64,000 nt of DNA from Caprella mutica (GCA_947561585.1 CANNZV010000847.1:147632-211631), one strand, 5' to 3'; counted from the stretch's first letter, positions 44,596 to 56,812 are shown. The notes: generated by a model from the sequence alone, not told the origin. Made by a program: numbers and translations.

Positions 44596-45835
44596 GTCAT
44601 AGTGAATCAATCAGAAACTGGTTGATGATCTATGTTTACGTGATCTACGATCTATGTTTCAAGTACTGTAGAATATAGATGTCCGGTGATTGAGTGTTTA
44701 CCCTATTTTCTGTCATGGAAGATTTAGCGAAAAAAAAATTAAACATATTTGGAACTTGAATTCTAATTTCAGATTTGAAATGATAGTTTACCATAAGATA
44801 CCTCGTTTTCAAACCTTTTTCAGTTTTGAAAATGTTACACCAAAGGAACCAAGTCAGTAATAAAGACCTTCTTGAGAGTCGCATCTGATAAATTTCTTCG
44901 GGTCCTACAATTGTAAGCCCAGGAGAACATTTGCCTCTTCAAATAATTCAGCTGCGAAGGAGACATTCTGTCGGTCTCTGTAAACAAGAAGAAGAAGAAC
45001 AAGAACACAGAGAATATTTATTGTCTGCAACTGAAGGCAATGTTCAGATATATTTCTAAATTATATGCATTAAAGTCAAGTCCTGTTGTCTCTGGCTACA
45101 GTTACAATTTTTCTCCATTTGATGTCCAGTGTCTTGGACGTAGACTGTTTGTTTTGTTCTTTAAATTCAGTCTCTAAATGACAGTATCTTGAAATAAAGT
45201 CACTAGCATTTTATTAAGAAGAAAAATGGTGAGAATCAAATGAGATCACTTTCATTATGTACTCTAGGAACTAATACTAATTCCAATGTTTTTCTTTTTA
45301 TGTACGTTATATCGAATATTAGAAGTATTTTTCTCTACTTAATTAATACAAAAATGATTTATTTCATTAAATAACATTTTTAAGTACTTGAATTTGATTC
45401 TAATGCTCAATACTGTCGATAAATACTATTGAAATTGTTCAAATTCAATAATTCCTTTTCTAAAAATAATCATAAGGTTGTTAAATACATATAAAGAATA
45501 AATCTATAGGAGCTTCTCACGCGTTCATTTTTCACTATCCATTCCATTGCCTTTACTAAACCCTATAATTGCAATATAGTTCTTGAATTATTGAAGCCAT
45601 TAAATTACTAGTTAGCCCCAATTTATCTCCATAATTTCTACGGTCATCTGAAGAGCAAAGGAGACAATAAATCATTTTTATTGCCAAAACATTACCTGAT
45701 TCATTACTGTTATAAAGAGTAGAGAAACATCTGCGAGTTGCCTAGAAATATTTTATAACAACTGAGTACAAGAGAAACTGAACAAATACAGATTGTTTGA
45801 AATTGTTGTACTACATCAAATACTATTTTGAGTTT
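44596..45835. other. No gene seen
   Basis: AT-rich with a short GAAGAAGAAGAAC run near 44990. The 79-codon minus-strand frame (44645-44884) has no recognisable domain. Confidence 0.45.
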
Positions 45836-45839
45836 GTTA

Positions 45840-46215
45840 TAGAGTCTCTGGTCTTGTAAAGTGTCTTTGGGATTGTTAAAGTGTCTTTGTGCTTGTTAAA
45901 GTGTCGTTGGGATTGTTAAAGAGTCTTTAGTCTTGTTGAAAAGTCTCTGGGATTGTTAAAGTGTCTTTAGTCTTGTTGAAAAGTCTCTGGGATTGTTAAA
46001 GTGTCTTTAGTCTTGTTAAAGTGTCTTTGGGCTTGTTAAAGTGTCTTTGGGATTGTTAAAGTGTCGTTGGGATTGTTAAAGAGTCTTTAGTCTTGTTGAA
46101 AAGTCTCTGGGATTGTTAAAGTGTCTTTAGTCTTGTTAAAGTGTCTTTGGGCTTGTTAAAGAGTCTTGGATCTGTTAAAGTGTCTTTAGGTTTGTTAAAG
46201 TGTATTAGGGAATTT
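45840..46215 (+). repeat. 20-bp minisatellite, first block
   Basis: Consensus TTGTTAAAGTGTCTTTGGGA with TAGTC and GGGCT variants, about 18 units. A longer pattern (TCTTTAGTC...AAAAGTCTCTGG) recurs three times, indicating higher-order duplication. It merges into the next block. Confidence 0.88.
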
Positions 46216-47095
46216 AAAAATTTTCTGGACGCGTTTAAGTGTGTCTGTGCTCCTTAAACTGTATCTGGGCTCCTTAAAGTGTGTCTGGGCTCCTTAAAGT
46301 GTGTCTGGGCTCCTTGAATTGTCTCTGGGCTCCTTAAAGTGTCTCTGGGCTCCTTTAAGTGTGTCTGGGCTCCTTTAAGTGTGTCTGGGCTCCTTAAAAT
46401 GTCTCTGGGCTCCTTAAAGTGTGTCTGGGCTCCTTTAAGTGTGTCTGGGCTCCTTGAATTGTCTCTGGGCTCCTTAAAGTGTCTCTGGGCTCCTTTAAGT
46501 GTGTCTGGGCTCCTTAAAGTGTGTCTGGGCTCCTTTAAGTGTGTCTGGGCTCCTTAAAGTGTGTCTGGGCTCCTTAAAGTGTTTCTGGGCTCCTTTAAGT
46601 GTGTCTGGGCTCCTTAAAGTGTGTCTGGGCTCCTTTAAGTGTGTCTGGGCTCCTTAAAGTGTGTCTGGGCTCCTTAAAGTGTGTCTGGGCTCCTTAAAGT
46701 GTCTCTGGGCTCCTTTAAGTGTGTCTGGGCTCCTTAAAGTGTGTCTGGGCTCCTTTAAGTGTGTCTGGGCTCCTTAAAGTGTGTCTGGGCTCCTTAAAGT
46801 GTCTCTGGGCTCCTTTAAGTGTGTCTGGGCTCCTTAAAGTGTGTCTGGGCTCCTTTAAGTGTGTCTGGGCTCCTTAAAGTGTGTCTGGGCTCCTTAAAGT
46901 GTTTCTGGGCTCCTTAAAGTGTTTCTGGGCTCCTTAAAGTGTTTCTGGGCTCCTTTAAGTGTGTCTGGGCTCCTTAAAGTGTGTCTGGGCTCCTTAAAGT
47001 GTTTCTGGGCTCCTTAAAGTGTTTCTGGGCTCCTTAAAGTGTGTCTGGGCTCCTTAAAGTGTTTCTGGGCTCCTTAAAGTGTCTCTGGGCTTGTT
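46216..47095 (+). repeat. 20-bp minisatellite, second block with higher-order structure
   Basis: Consensus GTGTCTGGGCTCCTTAAAGT, about 43 units without spacers. Two variable sites (third base G/C/T, and AAAG versus TAAG) repeat in a five-unit, 100-bp pattern, most clearly at 46701-46900. The 72-codon frame inside is a by-product of the repeat. The related first block differs mainly in the GGGCTCC segment. Confidence 0.92.
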
Positions 47096-47814
47096 AAAGC
47101 GTGTTTTAACTTGTTACAGTGTGTTAAAGCGTCTTGGAATTTTTCAAAGTGTATTTTAACTACTTAAGACATGTTAGATATCGTTTTCAACATATAAAGC
47201 TTGTTTATAACACAATATCGTTAAAGTTACATAAATGAGGCACTTTGTATATTATATTGAGACACTAATGCTTACATAACAACATCCATATAAGTAATGG
47301 CGTCTATTGACTATTTTGCCGATATCTTATCCTTGCTCTAACGACTGCGAGCTGATGACGAGACTCATAAATGTGCATCAGAAAACCATTTGGCTTCTTC
47401 TTCTTCTTCTTCTTTGCCATTGGGAGTAACGAGGGACTTGGGGAGGAACACTTTCCAGTGCCTTGAAGAGAATATCGATTGCTTTAGATACAATTTGTAT
47501 AAATACGTACACGATTAAGTATTTGAAGAAATTACTGTGCCATAAAATGGAGATGTAATTTGGTCGATTTACATTTCTTTTATAATCAATTGTTGAATTT
47601 GAATCGAATGTGATTGGTGTATTTTGGATAATTATATTTATTAGTCACGCAGTAGCGAACTAAAACTTTTATTTTAATGGTAAATTTTTATTGCAATGGT
47701 ATAAACTGCAGTACATTGAATTCTTTTGTTATTACCTTCGCAGAATGCGGGATTGTTATATTATTGACGGCATTTATTTATTTATTTATTTATTTATTTA
47801 TCTTCTTGTTATTC
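47096..47814. other. No gene; two microsatellites
   Basis: A (CTT)n tract lies at about 47394-47414 and a (TTTA)n tract at about 47774-47802. Otherwise AT-rich with no structure noted. Confidence 0.6.
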
Positions 47815-48295
47815 GCATAACTGAAAAAGTGTCCAACCAAATTGTCTAAAATTTGGTGAAACGATTGGTTCATGCCCAGTAATCTGCTGGTAGAATTTGG
47901 GGAGTGACCCGTTCAAAGGTCAAGGTCATGGTCATTTATTACTGAAAATTTTTTGAACCATATTGCATGAAACTTGGTGGGAAGATTTGTCAATATACAG
48001 AAACAATTTTGTTATATTTTGGGAGCGATCAGGTCAAAGGTCAAAGATTAAGGTCAAGGCCATTTAGAACTGAATAACTCAAAAAGTATTTAACCAAATT
48101 GTCTGAAATATGATGGAACGATTGGGCAATATCCAGAAACAAAATGGTAGAGTTTTGGACGCGATCCGGTCAAAGGTCAAGGTCATTTGAAACTCAATAA
48201 CTCAAAAGTAATGAACCATATTGCTTGAAACCTGGTGAGACGATTGGTCAATATCCAATCACCAGTTTATTAGATTTTGGTAGCAAACTGAAAAG
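47815..48295 (+). repeat. ~120-140-bp repeat with nuclear-receptor half-sites
   Basis: Three to four diverged units each carry a run such as TCAAAGGTCAAGGTCA (47913-47928), AGGTCAAAGGTCAAAG (48031), and GGTCAAAGGTCAAGGTCA (48169), plus ACTGAATAACTCAAAAAGT and AACGATTGG words. AGGTCA is the nuclear-receptor half-site and TCAAGGTCA the monomer site of FTZ-F1/NR5A-type receptors. Similar GGTCAAAGGTCAAGGTCA repeats occur dispersed in many invertebrates, so a transposon origin is likely. A regulatory role is inference only. Confidence 0.75.
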
Positions 48296-49331
48296 CGGTG
48301 GCGAAGGAATGCGTTATATTTATAACGGATAAAGTCGTACCTAAATCATCTAGAATACTTATTATGATAATGAGTTAGAAACATCTATCTAGTAATATGC
48401 AGTAATAACTAGATCTGAGCTGAACTAGAATTCTTGTGCTGAACTGTTCAGAATGATTAGTGTTGAAGCAATAAATCAAAATATATTTGAGTTATAGGAA
48501 CCTATTTAAGTTTATGTACTATTTAGATTGAAGTGTTTTTTATCTATCTTATTTGTTAAATAAAGTATTTTGATTTAGAACGAGTACATAAGGTGCGAGG
48601 ATTGACTAGAACTATACTGGTAACAGTAACAATACTAGTAACTATAATAATACTGTAACAATCATAAAACTACAATTTATAATATCAGCTTGTTACAATT
48701 ATATCCCTAAAGATTAATATATAATTCATTATTCCCACACCACTCATATATTTCTTTTACTTACCACTTGTTGGGTGGAAAAGACATCCATCTCTCTATC
48801 ACGTCCTATCCATCGCCTTGAATATTTGGGCCTACTTGGGGCCTCCATAAGGAATGAGTGAACTGTGATATTATTATAATGTGAGTGATATCCAATCCAT
48901 GATATTATTATGATGGGAAATATTGACCACCCATCATTTAACTTTGAAAATTCTTGGATCTTCGAGAAGAAAATTACAAACACTTAAATAACTGTCATTG
49001 AAATATTTCAATCTGGTTTGATCAATCCAACATATTTTCTTTTTGTATTTTCTATATCTACAGTATATTTACAAAGTAATTAGAGTAGAACTCATGAATA
49101 ATTGATAGTACAATTTAGGGACTATACTAAATTATGGACAATATTTTATGGAATAAAAAATTTATGGACTTTTCTTTTATAATAGAGAATCTAGAAAAGC
49201 TATGCTTTTACCTTAGATACTGCATAAAATATGTTCTTATGTATGAATAAATACTTTAATTTAAAACTTTTTCTTCTTCTATATTTCGCTCAGTATATTA
49301 TTTATGGAGTACAACATTTACGCGCTGCTCA
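48296..49331. other. No gene seen
   Basis: AT-rich. Short frames of 60-79 codons lack domain features. No repeat structure. Confidence 0.5.
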
Positions 49332-49563
49332 CACTGAAAAAAAATTGCGAGTCAACCTGACTCATCGCTTGAGTCAAGGCTGGCAAAACTCTAAATTGGA
49401 GTCCTTTTCTTGATTGACTCTACCTGAGTCAATCTGACTATGAATTAGGAGTCAATATGACTCTGGTTTTTCAGTAAAGTATTGACCCACATTTTTGAAC
49501 CTATTTTGGGACTAACTGAAAATTCAAATTTTGAATCAATTTGACTCGTTTTTTTTCTCAGTA
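49332..49563. mobile_element. CACTGAAAAAAA MITE with GAGTCAA motifs
   Basis: The left end CACTGAAAAAAAATTGCGAG is inverse to the right end GACTCGTTTTTTTTCTCAGT. Inside, GAGTCAA/TTGACTC words alternate at least seven times, some as GAGTCAAT-TGACTC palindromes. CACTGARAAAA tips are common among arthropod MITEs. No target duplication was fixed. Confidence 0.75.
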
Positions 49564-51055
49564 TTATCATTCAATTAATTTATTCACCAAGAAACATATT
49601 GAAAGATATTCAGTTACCCGATGTGTTCATATCGACAATAACCTCAGAAAGAGCCTATTAACTAACTGCCTATTAATGTTACCCAATAATGATGTACCAA
49701 TAATGCTATTGAGTTACGCTTGACAAAATCGAGTGCAATACAATCGCCAAATTGGTAATTCAAGTTTATTGGAAATGAGTTCATTATCAAAATGTCAGAT
49801 AAGTATATGATTGCAAATTGAAACTGAGAAATCTTTGCAAAAAAAAAAATTAATGAGATGAGTATCATAGCGATATGATGTATTGTAAATATTTAATGTT
49901 TAGTAAGGTTGCTATTAAGATGTTGTTTTCATTTATAATAAAGAATAATTAACATTTGAATACTGTAAGTAAATTCCACAATCACATAACGTGAAAATTT
50001 TTAAATAATAAATTATGATGTCTGAAAACTTTTGTTCTTTGAACATATTCAAATATGAAAATTTACTTAAAGAAACTTGACAAATATGTTTGAAGTATTT
50101 GAAAATATATTATATATCAATAATGTTCTATATAAACATTTATTATTCCAATTAGGTTTATAATGATTCGATGTTTAATTGCAAGTAGAAACATTTGAAG
50201 CAATACCTGAATACAAAACTACTATAAAGAAATTGTTTCATCAATGATAATTAAAACCGATTATTTAATTGAATTATAAATCAATATCTCATTCCTAATA
50301 AATCATTTCAATCAAATCATTTAATTTTGTTCCCAATCTTTATAAATAAATTCCTTTTTAAAAGATAGCCGAGGTTTCATTTTAAATTTCCAAAGAAAAT
50401 TTCATAACCAGTCTCCGGATGGGATTTTGGAGGAAACAAAAGGATTTAAAACCCAAAAAGAAAGGACATGAGAGTTGAAGACTGGGATTTGAAATATAGG
50501 AACTGGTAGAGATCTTAAAGAAAATCCATTTGACACAAAACTTCTAATAATCAAACTACAGAAATACAATAAAATCAACAATGAAAGATTATAGTTTTTT
50601 TTCTTTAATTAAAATAAAGAAATGTATAAAACTTTATAAAACCAAAATGGCAAATATTCAGCTATCTAACGTATATATTTTTCACCTTCTCATTTTCGAG
50701 AAGAAACATTTTTTCGTTATTTTTGTCCTCATTCCACAGAAATTCTACTTCTATGGAACTGTCTTGCCTCTGCTAATTTAGGAAAATGCATATTCTTATT
50801 TTGAGACTCGGAGACATCATCATTACTCATGAAAATATTCTGTACAATTCTAATTCTTCAAATATTAATATATAGTTATAATACGCGCATAAATATTCAG
50901 ATAATAAATGAATTACATATTTGGATGATATTAGAATCATATTCAGATTGTACATGTAAATAATATTTAGAAAATGGTCAGATTATATTTAGTTATTATA
51001 CAAATAAAATGTTGATTAGATTTCCAAATAATATTTGTAGTAAATTTTCACATTA
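49564..51055. other. No gene seen
   Basis: AT-rich with short frames only (up to 68 codons). No repeat family detected. Confidence 0.5.
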
Positions 51056-51225
51056 AGGCTGCTTCAAACATGTCAGGGATTTTCATCACTGAGAGGAGCC
51101 GGTACTGTGTGAATGTGTCCGTTGAAATTAAAGTAACGATAGATTTTTTCACTGACGCTGAATGACTGAGAGGAGACGGACCACGTGCTGCCCCGGACCG
51201 ATCACTGACATGCGTGAGGAAGCCT
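51056..51225. mobile_element. 170-bp MITE with AGGCTGCTTC tips
   Basis: The left end AGGCTGCTTCAAACATGTCA is inverse to the right end TGACATGCGTGAGGAAGCCT. CACTGAGAGGAG-like words occur near both ends. A 62-codon minus-strand frame across it is incidental. The target duplication is unclear. Confidence 0.75.
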
Positions 51226-52391
51226 AAATAAGCCATTTCAGTTTATACCTCCGTCACAAAGATAATAGAAATTAGTTCAATGTGTTCATCAGTACAAATT
51301 ATACCAATGTTCATCTTAAAGCATTATCAACGTAACACGTCATAGTAATACAGTCACAGTGTCGAATAAAATTTCAATTTAACTTATTCATAGCTAAGGG
51401 AAGTAAATACTCCGTAAAGCATCAATAGCTTATGAAAAAAAAGAAATACTGGAAATTTTACCACAAACTAAAGAAAACAGAAAATTATCAAATAGAAATA
51501 TTTTAAATATGCCTAATAAAACTCATTATCCTGATTTAAAAAATCTTCCATTCAGAATAGTATTTAAAATATTTTTCAAAATTTCGATGGGGTAAGTTAC
51601 AATTTCCAGATTCCAATGAGATACCAGAGGAATTTTTTTATAGAAAATATTAGCAGAAATAAAAAATTATATAAAATAATAATAGTTTAATTTTAGTTTT
51701 AGTTGGTATCCATGATATCTGCAGGTATCATGGATACCAATTAAAATATAAATTAGATATTAATCGTTTAATGTCTTTTTCTATGTATAATAGAAGATGT
51801 GAAACTGACCGATAATTCGTAACTTACCCTAGCTACTAAAGAACCGAAAAAATACATCAAACTAATACCAATTTTTTGTCTCTACTAACAATTTTACCAC
51901 AGCCATCACAGTTGCTCATTCAATAGAAGATATACAATAACGATACACTACTAATAGCATTTTATACGCTGTTACCCTATGTTCATTCGGGGGCATTTGT
52001 ATTCCATGCCTCGGCATCGTAAAGAGAAGATGACGTAATAAATAAAGACCATATAGGCCTAGCCATTCCAACATCAGTGCTATCTGCTCCCGAAAGAGAA
52101 CCCGCAATTGAATAAATAATTGACTCTGTGTACTGTTATAAACAATGTAAAGTCAGCTGGTTTATTGAGTCTATAGTGATAGTAAATTATCGTATTCAAT
52201 AATTATATAAATCATTTAGATCATTATAATTTTTTTAACATTGAAAACTGAAAAAATCGATAAGAATTTTTAAATATTTTCATCTTGAATCCTAATTTGA
52301 TGAGATTATTTTCTCTCTTATTCAAAATTTCTAAAGTTCTTAATAATTGACGTGCGGGTTATATCTTCTATTATTTCAATTATATAAATGA
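51226..52391. other. No gene; hairpin at 51703-51740
   Basis: TTGGTATCCATGATA and its inverse TATCATGGATACCAA flank an 8-base loop at 51703-51740. The GGATACCAATTAAAAT word also occurs near 7267 and, slightly changed, near 42915, suggesting a dispersed repeat remnant. A 63-codon minus-strand frame at 51916-52107 was not recognised. Confidence 0.5.
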
Positions 52392-52724
52392 ATGTATATT
52401 TCATCTGTTGAATTAATAATAAAACATATGAGTCTTGTTATTATCAACTGTTCTTTCACCATCAAGGTTCGAGAATTTTGGCGATGGCGGCTCTTGCGCA
52501 TGAAGTATGATGGTTTGCAATTCTATAAATACGCGCTAGCTATGGATATCAAGATGTTTATACTCTCCCTAGTTCAATTAAGTGCAGTAGAGAAGCAGGC
52601 CTATCCCAGGCAAAAAGGATTTATTCCTGGGAATATCCCAGGAATAAATCCCCTTGACTGGGTATGCACCAATTTTAATATCTTTCTTTCATTTGTAATT
52701 ATCTGTCTGAGAGAATTATTGTAA
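52392..52724 (+). CDS. Hypothetical 110-codon frame, secretory-like internal segment
   Basis: The frame has an upstream half that reads like random AT-rich sequence and a lower half that is less AT-rich. From the in-frame ATG at 52542 the peptide begins MDIKMFILSLVQLSAVEKQA, a possible signal peptide, then YPRQKGFIPGNIPGINPLD. A GT (GTATGC) follows PLDW and could be a donor. TATAAAT lies only 12 bp before that ATG, too close to be its TATA box. The GFIPGNIPGI part is encoded by a perfect palindrome, which argues for caution. It may be a small secreted-protein exon or an incidental frame. Confidence 0.22.
   Translation: MYISSVELIIKHMSLVIINCSFTIKVREFWRWRLLRMKYDGLQFYKYALAMDIKMFILSLVQLSAVEKQAYPRQKGFIPGNIPGINPLDWVCTNFNIFLSFVIICLRELL
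52617..52651. repeat. Perfect 16-bp inverted repeat, 3-base loop
   Basis: GGATTTATTCCTGGGA, ATA, TCCCAGGAATAAATCC. Additional CCCAGG just upstream (52604) repeats part of an arm. It could be a hairpin, a transcription-factor palindrome or a MITE core. Confidence 0.9.
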
Positions 52725-54119
52725 TTTTTCTTGTTTTTATGGTATACTCCACCTATTTTTTTACAATAAAAGAATGAAAAAGCAAAATTAGTTGGCCATT
52801 GTTTAAAACGTTCACATTATGTTGAATTTTAAATTAGTACTTAAAAATTCAATATGTGTGAAATAAGTATAATTATTTCAATATACTGTATTATATTTAC
52901 ACCCACTCTCCACTTGAATAAATAAACAAAATAAAACCGTTCCACGATTCAGAAGAGCAATACTGTGATAAAACATCCGGGTGTTTGTTTATCTTTATTC
53001 GAATCTGATATGAGTTTCGTGCTTTCTGCATACGGGTATTTGAAAACTTTATATTGTGTTTGTGAATGATTCCTGTTGTTATGAATTGTATCACTGAAGG
53101 CAAAAGAACATTTATTTATATTAGACTTATCGTTTATTTGTTGAAAATGACCATGTGTTTTGTCTGGCTGGAATTTACAAAAAGAAAGAATTGAATGTAT
53201 ACATACTGCCCACCGAAAGAAATAGGTAAAGGAAAGTATTGGTCTGTTATATGAAATTACTATTAATTATTACATAATAAAAGAAGAAGATCTTATTTAG
53301 ATATTATTCGATTAGTTCATTATTAAGCAGAACAAATTCATATGAGGAATATTAATGTAAAATAAAGATATCATACCAACTAATTATAAAATTATATTCA
53401 CGTTTGTAGTTATTTCCAGACTGCAAGCTCTTTGCGTCGGTATAAAATGTATATAAACATTTATTAGTCCCAGCATCAAAAAGAAGTACCTTTCCTTTCT
53501 ATATAAATATCATTCTAAATAACGCTGGTGCCTAATTAATTCAAACTTAGAATACCTCCATACTTTGATGTGCTCCTATTTCAGTCAATGTTCGGATTTT
53601 ATATCGAAGAAATGTACCTCGTTAGCAGATAATATTTGTGGATATTTCTTTTTGAGAATATCGAGGCTTTGCTTATTATAAACATGCAACGGAATGGCAG
53701 CCATTTTTTAGTTATATTTTGATGTGATTTATCCTAATAAATAGAGGGGAAAGTATTTGGTTAATTAGAATATAACTTATGCTATTGATAAATATCATAT
53801 AGAATTATTGAGCATATTTATCATATAGGTCATTTATTAGAATTTTGTATATTTATGATTATATTAATAAAATATTAAGATGACATTTGATTGATTGCTC
53901 ACAGTTTTAATACCATAATCGTCAACGATTTAAAATGTTTAATTAAGAAAATAATAAGTCTAAATTCTTATCCTCCATGAAAATTGCTTAAGAACGGAAA
54001 ATAAGTTGGAAAATGGTTTGAAGAAACGATGGAAAATAATGTTGAAGCTCAAAAGCTGTTTGAATTGAAACAAGCTCTTATTTCCCCTTAATCTCTCTAC
54101 TCTTCCATTCCTGCAATAC
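52725..54119. other. No gene seen
   Basis: AT-rich with short incidental frames (for example 68 codons, minus strand, 52897-53103). No repeat family recognised. Confidence 0.5.
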
Positions 54120-54400
54120 TTGCCTGAGGTAAAGCTCACAGCTTTCTCCTTTTCTGTGATACTTGGATGAGGTCAAGCTCACATATTTCTCCTTTCCTGT
54201 GATACTTGGATGAGGTCAAGCTCACAGCTTTCTCCTTTCCTGTGATACTTGGATGAGGTCAAGCTCACATATTTCTCCTTTCCTGTGATACTTGGATGAG
54301 GTCAAGCTCACAGCTTTCTCCTTTCCTGTGATACTTGGATGAGGTCAAGCTCACAGATTTCTCCTTTCCTCTGATACTTGGATGAGGTTAACCTTAAATC
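54120..54400 (+). repeat. 43-bp tandem repeat, about six units
   Basis: GATACTTGGATGAGGTCAAG recurs at 54158, 54201 and 54244 and onwards with exact 43-bp spacing, followed by CTCACAGCTTTCTCC or CTCACATATTTCTCC alternately, so units alternate in a two-unit pattern. Confidence 0.9.
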
Positions 54401-55260
54401 CTCTTCTTTTAGGGTAATAACTTCAGCTCTCTTTTATGTAATATATTGATTGGATGGATTAACCCTGATTAACCCTGATCTTATTTACAGCCTCCCCATT
54501 TAATAGTTATTCTTTTCTTCTTCGTGATACTTGGTTGTGGCCTTCTCCTCTACGGTAATTAAGTTGACTATGATCAGGGTTGTGACAGCATGCGTTTAAA
54601 ATCATGGATATTGAGAATATCATAAACAAAATGAAATGGTATCGAATACTATATTCCGTTGGTTTAGAACGATTAAATAGTCTTTAATAATCCAATCCGT
54701 CTATATTATTTCAGGATCTATGATTTTTAACGTATATTGTCACAACCCTAGCTATATGATCATACTTACAGTTTTCTCCTTTCTGTTATACTTATCTAAG
54801 ATAAAGATCACATCATTCACCTTTGCTGCGATAATAATCGGCTGAGGTCAAACTTACAGCTTTTCCCCTTTATGTGATATTTAGTCAAAATCAAGATCAC
54901 AGTCTTCCTCTTTACTGTGATACTTGGCTGAGGTCAAGATCACAGCATTCCCTCTTATTGTTAATAACTTTGCTGCGGTTAATTAGCAGCATTCCCTTAT
55001 CTTTGATATTTGACTGAGGTCAGAATGACAATCTCCACTTCTATTTTGATACTTGGCTGCGGTCAAGTTCACAGCATTCCCCTTTACAATAAAAACATTC
55101 TGAGGTAAAACCTACAGCTCTCCTTTTTCTGTGATTTTTGGTTGAGGTGAAACCCACAGCCTCCCTCCTAATTATAATAATTCGGTTGAGGTCAAGTTTA
55201 CAGTTTTCCTCTCTTTTGTGATTTTGTAATAGCTGGCTGAAGTAAAATCTCACAGCCTTC
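54400..55260 (+). repeat. Degenerate continuation of the 43-bp repeat
   Basis: Diverged units (GTGATACTTGGCTGAGGTCA, ...CACAGCATTCCC) persist to about 55260, interrupted by the hAT-type MITE at 54575-54751. The array core (54120-54400) is homogeneous and its flank decayed. Confidence 0.7.
54575..54751. mobile_element. 177-bp GGGTTGTGACA hAT-type MITE
   Basis: The left end CAGGGTTGTGACAGCATGCG and right end CGTATATTGTCACAACCCTA are inverse, with AAAATCATGGAT / GATCTATGATTTT inside. Flanks (gactatgat, ctatatgat) partly match. It was inserted into the degenerate 43-bp array. Confidence 0.8.
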
Positions 55261-55439
55261 TTTATTTTGTTAGTTTGATGTATAAACCTGAGCCTATGAA
55301 CTATATTTATTGTTGTTGATTTGGATAGATGTTGTACTTTCAGATGTAATATTAAATATGATAAAATTTACTAATATATATTGATATCAACTAAACCCAA
55401 CATTTAATTTACCATTTAGTTTTAAAATTTGGGGAGAAA

Positions 55440-55935
55440 TATATTCCCTGCATGTGTAATCCTGGTGTTTAAGGGTGTGTGCGATCACTGTGTACGTTAT
55501 TCCTGTATGTGAAATTCATGTATGTGTAAACTCTGTGTGTGAATTCCCTGTATACGTAATCACTAAATACCTAATTTCTCAATATCCTGACATGAGTGTA
55601 CCTGTAGTAAATTTTAGATTCTTGATGTAATTTTTCCGGTGCAATACCTATATAAGTAATCCCTGAATACGTAATCCCTGCATACGTAATCCCTACATGC
55701 ATAATCCCGGTGTGCGTGTGTGTTTGTGTGCAGTTCCTGTAAACTTCATTACGGTATTCGTAATTGTTGTATTCCTATTCCCTATATACGTAATCCCAGT
55801 ATAATGTAGTATATTTAATCCCTGGTAACTTAATCCCTACATACATATATTATATAATCCCCTCATAATCTGCTTGTATGTGTAATTCTTGTATGTGTAA
55901 TCGCTGTGTGTGCATCCCTGCATACGTATCTCTGC
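55440..55935 (+). repeat. Irregular ~14-bp repeat of the CTGTATACGTAATCC type
   Basis: Many loosely spaced units such as CCTGTATGTGTAA, CCTGAATACGTAATCC and CCTACATGCATAATCC. It is strongly diverged. Confidence 0.7.
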
Positions 55936-56812
55936 GTATCTCGACATGAGTGCACCTCCGGTTAGTTTTCAAATCTAAATGTAATTGCATCTCCACTGCT
56001 GATCTACAGTTTAAGCTCCTGAAAATCCTCTGATCTGAGAACAATCTGCAAAGTACAATCGTGGCTTGCATCACTTTCTGATTTCCACTTCATGAAATAT
56101 TCATAGTTTTGCTCTGACTGGAAGTTTGTATTTTGCTTTTTGTGTGTTAGTTCGAGTGTTTCTAGCTAATCCAATTATTTCTAATATACTTCTGATAATA
56201 CCTTCTTGGCTAACAAGAAGGACTGTTTAGAATTCCGATGAAGATCTCTGAAAATTGCCAACTGAGATGAGTTGCAACATCTGGAAAATTGGCTGAGAAA
56301 TCACAGCCTTCTCTTAATTGAAGTCTCTGGATATACAAGTTGCCGTACATAAATTAACGCCCAGTATTGGAATAAAAGTAAAAGAGCTTCGTATCTAGCG
56401 CAAGACTTTGAAATAAAACAGCATTACCTTTCTATTCCTATCAATACATGAATAAGACAGAAAACGATTCAGAACAACTATAGATATGGTAGCTGCCTGA
56501 TATTAAATTAACCAAATAATATCACATAAAATGGAGTTATTTGCGAGGGGATCGTTACTTGACGTGTTTAAAGATATATTGTACTTATTAACTGAAAATG
56601 AGACAATTAAGTACAGTGTATTTCTTATATAATATTGACACTTTAGTTGGGGAATAAATTCTTATTTAAATATGATATCTAGAATTATGGTTGAATATAT
56701 TATATTCTATCTAGTTAGAAATAAAGATATGTATAATCCTAAGTTCCTTAGTAGATGACTTAGCTACTCTTCACGATTCAGTTACTGTGGAAGTGTTCAG
56801 TAAAATCATAAC
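55936..56812. other. No gene seen
   Basis: AT-rich. A 74-codon minus-strand frame (55850-56074) overlaps the preceding repeat and is judged incidental. Confidence 0.45.

Noticed and set aside
46339..46557. 72-codon frame of repeated LGSLKCVWAP-type peptide
   Set aside because: A 20-bp minisatellite read in frame.
46216..47095. Regular 20-bp repeats considered as a CRISPR array
   Set aside because: Units are directly tandem without unique spacers, and the genome is eukaryotic.
52524..52530. TATAAAT as a core promoter for the frame starting at 52542
   Set aside because: It is 12 bp from the ATG, too close for a TATA-directed start site upstream of that codon.
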